Positions 1 through 6,061 of a stretch of DNA of 9,529 nucleotides are shown in pieces (within the stretch, counting starts at the first letter, position 1; each line of letters opens with the position of its first letter). A program made the translations under genes and the position numbers. Origin of the DNA: DAOVQB01 sp023128935 (GTDB lineage: Bacteria > Eisenbacteria > RBG-16-71-46 > CAIMUX01 > WJJG01); assembly GCA_030628905.1 (NCBI GenBank), contig DAOVQB010000174.1, forward strand, positions 1 to 9,529, written 5' to 3'. The notes beneath the pieces were generated by a model that had not been told where the DNA came from, searched no databases, and saw nothing but the letters and a program-made list of their open reading frames with translations.

Positions 1-48
1 CTTCTCTGTCAGGCAGCGGCACGCCTTCTCTGTCAGGCAGCGGCACGC
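1..48 (+). repeat. Perfect 24-base tandem duplication (2 copies, possibly more upstream)
   Basis: Bases 1-24 and 25-48 are identical. In the receptor frame each copy encodes the eight residues S-L-S-G-S-G-T-P, so the duplication keeps the frame. The array touches the window edge, so the true copy number is unknown. Confidence 0.9.
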
Positions 49-476
49 CTTTACAAAGAGACATGCTGGATGCTCGATTTTCCGGGCACCTCGCATGGCA
101 GCGCAGCCGCGATGAGAGCATCTCTCCTGTCTACTACGGTAAGGAACTGACGTACCACCCGCCGCTGCGGGCCGGTCTGCGCCTGGATCTTATACAAGGG
201 CGTTGGACCCTTTCATACTGCGCGCGGTACCAGGCAGCCTGCTACTGGTCCAGGTCCAATCTTCCGGAATACAAGAGCAAGGAGCAATGGAATCACGAGG
301 TTCAGGCCCGGTTGTGTCTGAAGCGCCCTAGCATGGTGCTCTCGCTACGCGTCGACAACCTGCTCGACGAACAACAGGAGGATATCCGCGGCTACTCACT
401 GCCGGGCCGGTCGTGGTTCGGTGGGATTGAACTGGCCCGGACTTCTCTGCCCGGGCCTCATCGTGAGGGTATGTAG
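1..476 (+). CDS. TonB-dependent outer-membrane receptor, C-terminal part (5' end outside window)
   Basis: The frame is open from base 3, so the gene starts upstream; the ATG at 63 is internal. The visible part (about 158 residues) looks like the last strands of a TonB-dependent receptor barrel. It has alternating aromatic and hydrophobic strands, a 'GKELTYHPPLRAGLRLDL' strand-turn-strand block, and the end motif 'LRVDNLLDEQQEDIRGYSLPGRSWFGGIEL'-like region at about residues 116-145. That region matches the N-L-[FL]-D ... G-[YF]-x-x-P-G-R-x[FW]-x-G signature ending BtuB-type receptors. Such receptors import siderophores, corrinoids or other scarce ligands across the outer membrane using TonB energy. 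A 13-residue tail follows the last strand, whereas the family usually ends at a terminal aromatic residue. A perfect 24-base tandem duplication sits at the window's start. The neighbour at 558 suggests a shared uptake role. The family call is fairly sure; the ligand is not visible. Confidence 0.8.
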   Translation, partial: SLSGSGTPSLSGSGTPLQRDMLDARFSGHLAWQRSRDESISPVYYGKELTYHPPLRAGLRLDLIQGRWTLSYCARYQAACYWSRSNLPEYKSKEQWNHEVQARLCLKRPSMVLSLRVDNLLDEQQEDIRGYSLPGRSWFGGIELARTSLPGPHREGM

Positions 477-557
477 ATGCGCGGCCATGGTAGAGGGCTG
501 GAGATGAATCCGGGCTGAAGCTGCAAGGTCGCGAATAGCCAATGAAAGGGGACCATC

Positions 558-2249
558 ATGAATCCATCCACCCACGGCTGGACAGAAGCCCGTGCTGCGT
601 GGAGAGCACCAGCTACGACTCTTGCCATGTTCCTTCTCGCAGGGATGCTCTCCATGCTCCTTCTAGCAGGGCTGCCCTCCGTTCCCGCAGCCGGTGCATC
701 TCCACCACCAAACGCGCGATTCGCGCCCCCCACTCTGGGAGGGTCCGAAGCGCCGCACAGGTTGAAAAGACCTACCGCTACCCAAGCAGGGCCCGAGGCG
801 CAACGCAGATTGGGGGCACTTGAACCCTCCAGCGAACCACAGGAGCCTACTTCCCACCTTAGCGAACCTGCGTCCCACCTTGGCGAGCCTGCTTCCTATT
901 TTTCCGGCGATTCCCTCTTCATCCTAACTACAGATTATGATTACACAGTTGGGAATTTCTCGCTCATGAACACGAACCCCCCATGGAACCACATCGACAA
1001 CCTTGGGCCACTACATGCAGACGCAATCGCTCGCTATTACGACGGACTCGTCTATGTCGTCAACCGCTATGGAGCCGACAATATCCAGGTCCTGGATCCG
1101 GGTGACAGCTTTAGCACTGTCTTGCAGTTCTCCACGGGCGCGGGATCGAATCCGCAGGACATTTGCTTCGTAGAGGCTGATCGCGCATTCGTCACACGCT
1201 ACGACAGGCCCGAACTCTGGGAGGTAGATCCGCTCACGGGCGATCATACGGATACCATCGACCTGGCACCGCTGGCAGATGGCGATGGGGTGCCTGAAAT
1301 GCACGGCATGGCGATTCATGGCGGGTACCTCTACGTGACTCTGCAGCGCCTGGACAGGGATTACTGGTGGATCCCGGTGTACCCTTCCTATCTCGCTGTC
1401 ATCGACCTGCAAACCAATGAACTATTAGATATGGATCCACAGACTCCGGGCATGCAAGGGCTTCCCCTGCTGGCGACGAATCCGAACTCCTATATCGCCG
1501 TCGACCCCCTCACGGCTGATTTCCTCATTGGCGAGGTGGGAGACTATGGTGCCACCGATGGTGGCATCGAGCGTTATGATCCAAACACCCAGCAGAGCCT
1601 TGGCTTTGTTGTGACCGAGGAAACTCTGGGGGGCGACCTGTGCACATGGGAGACGGCCAATGGAATCCGGGGCTTTGCATCAGTGCTCACCCAAACATGG
1701 GCCACTTCGATTGTTTGCTTTGACGTTGCGGGAGGAGAGAATCTCGGTACGCTCATCACAAGTGGCGAGTATGCCTATGCTCACCTGCTGGTCGACCGGC
1801 GCCACGGGCAGCTCTTCGTTGCCGACTTTACCTATGCCAACCCCGGAATCCGCGTCTTCGACACCTTGAGCCTCGATGAACTCAGTCCGGGTCCCATCTC
1901 AGTTGGACTCTACCCCCACTGGCTGCTCGCGCTGCAGGAGCCCGGATCGGGCGTGGAGGACAGGTTTGCCAGGTGGACGCATGGGTTCGAGGTTTGGCCA
2001 CAACCCGCTTCGGAAGGCATGAGCCTGCGGCTCAGGTCGGTGCTATCAAATCCCATAGATCTTGAGATCCTGGATCTGCAAGGCAGACGAGTGGCCAGCC
2101 TCCTCAATGGCCAGCCCACACCCGGCGGTGTGGATCTGTATTGGAACGGGCGTGATGATCGGGGCAGGTCTCTGCCTTCAGGCACCTACCTGGTGAGGCT
2201 ACGCTCCCGTGAAGGGGTCGCCACAAGAAGGATTCTCCTAGTGCGATAA
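558..2249 (+). CDS. Secreted YncE/BtuG-like beta-propeller with C-terminal FlgD-like Ig domain
   Basis: This 563-residue protein begins with a hydrophobic signal segment (about residues 19-46) ending near an A-A-G-A cleavage-like site. A Pro-rich linker (47-116) with a threefold heptapeptide repeat follows. Residues about 118-455 contain recurring blade-like phrases ('DGLVYVVNRYGADNIQVLDP', 'GGYLYVT', 'SYLAVIDLQTNEL', 'GGIERYDPNTQQ', 'GIRVFDTLSL') typical of YncE-like propellers. Residues about 476-563 match the FlgD-like Ig fold ('PxP.....L.ILDLQGRRVASL ... WNGRDDRGRSLPSGTYLVRL'), a domain often found at the C-terminus of exported proteins in FCB-type bacteria. An AAAGGGG ribosome binding site about 7 bases upstream supports the ATG at 558. 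In Bacteroides, BtuG propellers bind vitamin B12 beside BtuB receptors; the 81-base gap to the receptor gene fits that arrangement, but corrinoid binding is inferred. It could equally bind another ligand. Confidence 0.75.
   Translation: MNPSTHGWTEARAAWRAPATTLAMFLLAGMLSMLLLAGLPSVPAAGASPPPNARFAPPTLGGSEAPHRLKRPTATQAGPEAQRRLGALEPSSEPQEPTSHLSEPASHLGEPASYFSGDSLFILTTDYDYTVGNFSLMNTNPPWNHIDNLGPLHADAIARYYDGLVYVVNRYGADNIQVLDPGDSFSTVLQFSTGAGSNPQDICFVEADRAFVTRYDRPELWEVDPLTGDHTDTIDLAPLADGDGVPEMHGMAIHGGYLYVTLQRLDRDYWWIPVYPSYLAVIDLQTNELLDMDPQTPGMQGLPLLATNPNSYIAVDPLTADFLIGEVGDYGATDGGIERYDPNTQQSLGFVVTEETLGGDLCTWETANGIRGFASVLTQTWATSIVCFDVAGGENLGTLITSGEYAYAHLLVDRRHGQLFVADFTYANPGIRVFDTLSLDELSPGPISVGLYPHWLLALQEPGSGVEDRFARWTHGFEVWPQPASEGMSLRLRSVLSNPIDLEILDLQGRRVASLLNGQPTPGGVDLYWNGRDDRGRSLPSGTYLVRLRSREGVATRRILLVR
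627..680 (+). repeat. 27-base tandem duplication inside the signal peptide
   Basis: Bases 627-653 and 654-680 match at 23 of 27 positions. They encode M-F-L-L-A-G-M-L-S and M-L-L-L-A-G-L-P-S, so the hydrophobic core of the export signal has been doubled in frame. Confidence 0.75.
843..905 (+). repeat. Three degenerate 21-base repeats in the linker region
   Basis: Three consecutive heptapeptides, E-P-T-S-H-L-S, E-P-A-S-H-L-G and E-P-A-S-Y-F-S, occupy residues 96-116 of the propeller protein, just before the first blade. The DNA copies differ mostly at single positions, which fits older in-frame slippage or duplication. Confidence 0.75.
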
Positions 2250-2254
2250 GGGCA

Positions 2255-2278
2255 GTCGGCGAGGTAGAGCGGCAAGGA
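2255..2278 (+). repeat. 24-base sequence, exact inverted partner of 9243-9266 (left copy)
   Basis: The segment starting GTCGGCGAGG and ending GCGGCAAGGA is identical over 24 bases to the reverse complement of 9243-9266. It lies six bases after the stop codon of the propeller gene. Read on the minus strand it encodes S-L-P-L-Y-L-A-D, as in the ATPase at the other copy, but the surrounding frame does not continue the ATPase similarity. Confidence 0.85.
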
Positions 2279-2338
2279 TAGGGTCTAAGACTCGCTAGTA
2301 TCTTCACAATCTGACCGTCTACGACTTCGAGGCGGGCA

Positions 2339-2366
2339 AGGGGCATTGGTTCTTGGCAATGCCCTT
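2339..2366 (+). terminator. Hairpin, possible transcription terminator of the propeller gene
   Basis: GGGCATTG (2341-2348) pairs perfectly with CAATGCCC (2357-2364) around an 8-base loop, and a G-T and an A-T pair extend the base of the stem. It lies about 90 bases past the stop at 2249. Only a weak pyrimidine-rich stretch follows instead of a clear T-run, so termination strength is uncertain. Confidence 0.45.
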
Positions 2367-2650
2367 CGCCTGCCATTCTTTGTCCCGGTCTTCTGGCTTT
2401 TGGCGGGATGTCTTCAGGGTGTAGGCGTTGGGCAGAGATCGAGTGTTCGCCTTGGGCGCGAAGGGATGGTCAAGACAGGGAGGCGGGCGATGAGTGCGGA
2501 TCCTTGGTATGTCAGGCTTGACTTGGGGAGCCAGCGGCACGAGGTCTGGTCTGCTCATCTATTACCGGACGGCACACGCCTGTCGCTGGCGAACCCACTC
2601 TGGGGCCCACCGCCGTGTGGCGATGTGCGCCTGGCAAACGGGCGCCGTAT

Positions 2651-2699
2651 TTGACACACTAAGTCGGAAATTGGTCGACATACAGTGCAAGATATGTCA
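2651..2699 (+). promoter_or_regulatory. Promoter-like segment for the AbiE pair
   Basis: A perfect -35 hexamer TTGACA is at 2651-2656, but it lacks a good -10 box at standard spacing. TTGGTC (2671-2676) with TATGTC (2693-2698) at a 16-base spacing is the better-spaced weak alternative. Both lie 56-104 bases before the antitoxin ATG. Confidence 0.35.
2677..2698. promoter_or_regulatory. Inverted repeat, candidate AbiEi operator
   Basis: GACATA (2677-2682) and TATGTC (2693-2698) are perfect inverted arms separated by 10 bases, overlapping the possible -10 region. AbiEi antitoxins of characterised systems bind inverted repeats in their own promoter and repress it. The position fits, but 6-base arms can arise by chance. 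Confidence 0.35.
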
Positions 2700-2754
2700 T
2701 TCTAGGGTCGATTATGGGAGACCTAGCGATTGGGATCCAATCAGGAGTGACCGG

Positions 2755-3402
2755 ATGCCCGACTCTATCAGGCAGAGGATCGAGCGTGAGGAGTTCGACT
2801 ATCAGGCCTTGCTGGGTGCCCTGGCTGACTATGCCCGCCCACGCGATAAGATCACCAACTTGCTGCGCAAGGGCCTGATCATCCGGGTCAAGAAGGGCAT
2901 CTATGTATTTGGAGAGGCATATCGCCGCCAGCCGGTCTCACGCGAGGTACTGGCCAATCTCATCTATGGTCCTTCGTACATCTCGCTCGAATACGCCCTT
3001 CAGTACCACGGGCTGATTCCTGAGCGGGTCGAAGCTGTGACTTCGGTAACCTCTGGCCGTTCGCGCCGATTCTCTACCCCCTTGGGTCAGTTCTCCTACC
3101 GCTCCATTCCAATGTCCGCCCTTCAGGTTGGCATGGATCGCGTGGAAATCGATAGGAACCGCGCATTCCTCATTGCCATTCCGGAGAAGGCGCTGGCAGA
3201 CCAAGTGCGCAGTGACCGTGGAGCAGCCATCAGAAGCCGCAAGGCTATGCGCCACTACCTGCAGGACTTTCTGCGCATAGAACCTGCTGCCCTTCAGGGC
3301 TTGGATCCTACCAAGCTATCGTTGTATGCGGAGCGGTACCGCTCACCTCGCGTCCGCATTCTCGCGGATGTGGTTCGGGATCTGCGTAAGGGAGGAAGGT
3401 GA
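2755..3402 (+). CDS. AbiEi-family type IV antitoxin (winged-helix transcriptional regulator)
   Basis: This 215-residue protein is an AbiEi-type antitoxin. Residues about 14-53 form a winged helix-turn-helix with the family phrase 'RPRDKITNLLRKGLIIRVKKGIY'-like block. It is followed by 'YGPSYISLEYALQYHGLIPE' (71-90), a Thr-rich 'TSVTSGRSRRF' strand, and 'IPEKALAD' (142-149), all characteristic of the family. AbiEi counters the AbiEii toxin without contacting it directly and represses the shared promoter. I chose the ATG at 2755 because AGGAG lies 7 bases upstream and the conserved protein begins there. An in-frame ATG at 2494 would add 87 residues with no family resemblance. The stop overlaps the toxin start by 4 bases (GTGA), so the two are translationally coupled. 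Family assignment is firm; the presumed operator lies at 2677-2698. Confidence 0.87.
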   Translation: MPDSIRQRIEREEFDYQALLGALADYARPRDKITNLLRKGLIIRVKKGIYVFGEAYRRQPVSREVLANLIYGPSYISLEYALQYHGLIPERVEAVTSVTSGRSRRFSTPLGQFSYRSIPMSALQVGMDRVEIDRNRAFLIAIPEKALADQVRSDRGAAIRSRKAMRHYLQDFLRIEPAALQGLDPTKLSLYAERYRSPRVRILADVVRDLRKGGR

Positions 3403-4271
3403 TCGTGCACGAAGCCATCTCCAGAATGCTAGACCGTTACTCCCTCTATCGATTGGAAGATCGTGTCAACGCGCTGCGAGAGATCATCCAAGAGATCGCT
3501 CTGCTGGGCCTATGGCGAAGCAAGTTCTTCGACCGGGCAGCCTTCTACGGTGGGTCTGCCCTGCGCATCATCTACGAACTCGACCGCTTTTCCGAAGACT
3601 TGGACTTCTCGTTGCTCAGTCCCGATAAGGACTTCGATATCGGGGGCTATGGTGACGCTCTCGAGAGGGAGCTGAACGCTTTTGGCTTCTCGGTCCGTTT
3701 TGAGCAGAAGGGCAAGGCGATCGAAAGCCCTATTCATTCCGCCTTTCTCAAGGCGAATACCTACAACCAGCTACTGGTCATCGAGCCAGATGAACGCTTG
3801 GTCCAGGATGCCCATCGATCGCGAGCTCTGAAAATCAAGCTTGAGATCGATACGCTACCACCGCCGGGATTCACCACACAGGTCAGCTATCTTCTCCAGC
3901 CCATTCCATTCTCGGTGCGCACTTACGCCCTTCCGGATCTCCTCGCTGGCAAACTGCACGCGGTCCTTTGCCGGCGTTGGAAAAGCCGGGTCAAGGGACG
4001 CGACTGGTACGATCTGGTCTGGTATGCAACCCACCACCCAAAGCTGCACCTTGGTCACTTGGAGGAACGAATGCGGCAGAGTGGACATTGGAAGGAAAAT
4101 CACGCTCTGGACGCTGCAGCCCTACAAGTTCTCTTGATGAATGCAATCGGGGAACTGGACGTCGACCAGGCGCGCAATGAGGTCCACCCCTTCGTAAAGC
4201 GTGCGGATGCGCTAGATGTCTGGTCGCGTGATTTTTTTCGAGACATTGCGGCACGTATACAGGCCGAGTGA
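3399..4271 (+). CDS. AbiEii-family type IV toxin (nucleotidyltransferase)
   Basis: This protein of up to 290 residues has the usual AbiEii length and motifs. G-G-S at 51-53 is followed by S-E-D-L-D (65-69), the GS...DxD nucleotidyltransferase signature that binds metal and nucleotide. K145-I-K-L-E-I-D151 is the central charged motif, 'LPDLLAGKLHA' follows (178-188), and 'KGRDWYDLVWY' (199-209) is the C-terminal Asp motif. Characterised relatives modify tRNA acceptor ends with nucleotides and stop growth, giving phage abortive infection. All key residues are present, so the toxin looks intact. The first possible start is GTG 3399, overlapping the antitoxin stop by 4 bases. GTG 3405, two codons later, has better spacing (9 bases) from the GGAGG at 3391-3395 and may be the real start. 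The antitoxin neighbour confirms the system type. Confidence 0.88.
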   Translation: MIVHEAISRMLDRYSLYRLEDRVNALREIIQEIALLGLWRSKFFDRAAFYGGSALRIIYELDRFSEDLDFSLLSPDKDFDIGGYGDALERELNAFGFSVRFEQKGKAIESPIHSAFLKANTYNQLLVIEPDERLVQDAHRSRALKIKLEIDTLPPPGFTTQVSYLLQPIPFSVRTYALPDLLAGKLHAVLCRRWKSRVKGRDWYDLVWYATHHPKLHLGHLEERMRQSGHWKENHALDAAALQVLLMNAIGELDVDQARNEVHPFVKRADALDVWSRDFFRDIAARIQAE

Positions 4272-4509
4272 ATCCAGGCCAGGCACAATCCGTCACGCAT
4301 CCCTTAGTCAGCAACAACGGATCCTTAGTGGCTCGACACTCCTGAGGCTCTCACAGATGTTGGTAGACACGCCAGTCCGCCGGAATCCTGCCAGGGCATC
4401 CCTGCCGAAGCAACGCTTCCACCGCATGCGCCAATTTGTTAATCTCCGGGATGATTGCGATGACCTGATGAGGCTCACGTTGAAGCGGTTTCGAAAGCGG
4501 TGGAACACG

Positions 4510-6045
4510 ATGGAATGTGCCGCTTATACGCTCGCACGACAGCGGATGACTTCGTTGATCGGTATGGGGATGTTCCTCGGTGCCTTGTTCCTCGGCATCT
4601 CCTGCGACGATGATCCATCTTCCCCCTGTCCCATCTATGAGGTTGGAGCCCTGGAGGGATACGTCCTCGCGGGAGGTGAGGGCGTGGCGGTGCCGGTCGG
4701 TGCGCGACTGGTTGAGGGCGAGAATCGGGGGGAGTCTCTCTACGAAACCATTTCCGATTCCACCGGGTGGTATCGCCTGGAGCTTCCCACTGGCATCTAC
4801 TGGATCGAGACCAACCCCAGCAGAGCCACCGTCTACACATCCGACATGAGCGACACGGTCCACGTGACCGCTCGGACACGGCAACTCGATATCCTGCGGG
4901 GCAAGGTCGTGGCTCAGATCGCAGTTCCGGAGTCGCTGAACGGGCGGCGCTTCCGCGTCAGATTGGACGGCGAGAACCGATTCAACTACTCCGCGGTCGC
5001 CTACGCTGAGGATGGCCTCCTTGAGCTGCTTTTCCCGATCGTGGTCCCGGGCCCCTACCGTCTTTGCTTGTCACTTCCCATGCCCCGGATCTGGCTGCCT
5101 GGCACGTACGATCCCGCGAGGGCCGATACCCTCATCATCTCCGCCGATCAACTCACGCTTTACACGGCCTCCCTGAACAACTACGCCTCGATTCGCGGAA
5201 CGGTTGAGGGAAGTTGGCAGGAGGCTTACGCATTCTGTCCCCGCGTGGAAGCCTACGGGACTGATTCCAGTCGCGTCGGACGGGTTGGGGTGGAGAGCGA
5301 TGGATCGTTTGTGCTGGACCTCTTCGTTGCGCAATCGGTCAAGCTGAGGATCGACTACCCCTCTGACATCGAGCAGTGGATCGGGGGAGATTCCTACGAA
5401 ACGGCCACGATCTATGACCTGCAGCCGGGCGATCACCTGACCGGTGTTTCCGCGATAGAAAGTGGCCTGCTCTGTACGCTCGAGGGACCGGGGTATTTCA
5501 TCAACCATCGCACCCGCTTCCTGTTGCGAGACGAAACCGGGCGCGAGTATCGCCCGTCTCACGAATTCTTCAACAACCCACTGGCGATATGCGGTCTGCC
5601 TGCCGGCCGCTACTACCTCTTCGTCTTCGGATACTGCTCGGACCAGACCTGGGCAAGTCAATGGTACAATGGGGCCGATTCCCTGGCAGAGGCGACACTG
5701 ATCGATCTTGGCGAGGGAGAACTCGTGCCGATCACGGTCCATCTTGTCGAAGGGGGGCGGATAGAGGGTTCCTTGTACGAACCGGATGGTCAACCGGCGA
5801 CGGGCGCCAGAGTGCGCATATACAACTCGATCGGTCTTCCCTTGTGCGAATACGAACACTATTGCCATGAGGGCACCTTCAGCATCACGGGGCTGCCGAA
5901 CGGTGATTACTACCTTGTATCAGAGAAGTGGGACCGAGCCCCCTGCTGGTACCCGGGCGTGGCGGAACAAGACTCGGCCCAGGTGATTGAGATCCGCGAC
6001 TACGCAACCATCACGGGTATTGAATGGACGCTACTGGCCAAATGA
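4510..6045 (+). CDS. Repeat-built surface lipoprotein A (carboxypeptidase-regulatory-like domains)
   Basis: This 511-residue predicted lipoprotein has a signal segment (residues 13-31) ending 'FLGISC', with Cys32 followed by D-D-D; the lipobox is imperfect. The mature part starts with a carboxypeptidase-regulatory-like module ('GALEGYVLAG ... SDSTGWYRLELPTGIYWIE'). It continues with units anchored by W-x-x-G at residues 195, 290, 385 and 480, exactly 95 residues apart, each with a following A-x-x-I strand and a G-x-Y-type turn. Such transthyretin-like modules are common in exported proteins, but no binding site or enzyme motif is visible, so the function is unknown. I chose ATG 4510 because GGTGGA lies 5 bases upstream. 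The frame stays open back to 4216, but that stretch is basic and featureless and overlaps the toxin gene. ATG 4546 would also keep the signal. The paralogue at 6062 follows after 16 bases, suggesting one operon. Confidence 0.72.
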   Translation: MECAAYTLARQRMTSLIGMGMFLGALFLGISCDDDPSSPCPIYEVGALEGYVLAGGEGVAVPVGARLVEGENRGESLYETISDSTGWYRLELPTGIYWIETNPSRATVYTSDMSDTVHVTARTRQLDILRGKVVAQIAVPESLNGRRFRVRLDGENRFNYSAVAYAEDGLLELLFPIVVPGPYRLCLSLPMPRIWLPGTYDPARADTLIISADQLTLYTASLNNYASIRGTVEGSWQEAYAFCPRVEAYGTDSSRVGRVGVESDGSFVLDLFVAQSVKLRIDYPSDIEQWIGGDSYETATIYDLQPGDHLTGVSAIESGLLCTLEGPGYFINHRTRFLLRDETGREYRPSHEFFNNPLAICGLPAGRYYLFVFGYCSDQTWASQWYNGADSLAEATLIDLGEGELVPITVHLVEGGRIEGSLYEPDGQPATGARVRIYNSIGLPLCEYEHYCHEGTFSITGLPNGDYYLVSEKWDRAPCWYPGVAEQDSAQVIEIRDYATITGIEWTLLAK

Positions 6046-6061
6046 GCGGAGAGCACGCAGC

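Larger units (their letters stand above)
2250..2754. other. About 500-base gap without a convincing gene
   Basis: No reading frame here looks like a protein. The frame 2346-2654 would start at TTG inside a hairpin, has no ribosome binding site and no recognisable motif. The frame that runs into the antitoxin from 2494 is unlike the conserved protein that follows. The gap does hold a 24-base segment repeated at 9243-9266 (2255-2278), a hairpin likely to end the upstream transcript (2339-2366) and a promoter-like segment with an inverted repeat (2651-2699). Confidence 0.6.

Noticed and set aside
2346..2654. 102-residue frame with a lipoprotein-like start
   Set aside because: It would start at TTG inside a strong hairpin, with no ribosome binding site, and the rest has no recognisable motif.
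2494..2754. 87-residue N-terminal extension of the antitoxin
   Set aside because: The sequence does not resemble the family, the promoter-like signals lie inside it, and an ideal ribosome binding site precedes ATG 2755.
4392..4404. Short hairpin CAGGG-CAT-CCCTG in the spacer before lipoprotein A
   Set aside because: A five-base stem with a three-base loop and no T-run is too weak to call a terminator or operator.
4216..4509. 98-residue N-terminal extension of lipoprotein A
   Set aside because: It overlaps the toxin gene, is basic and featureless, and would put the export signal deep inside the protein; 4272-4509 is best seen as spacer with no clear promoter.
4351..4884. 177-residue minus-strand frame
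   Set aside because: It is antisense to the start of lipoprotein A, with no recognisable domain or ribosome binding site assigned.
5071..5868. 265-residue frame on the minus strand
   Set aside because: It lies wholly opposite lipoprotein A, whose frame has clear domain repeats; no motif is visible in the antisense product.
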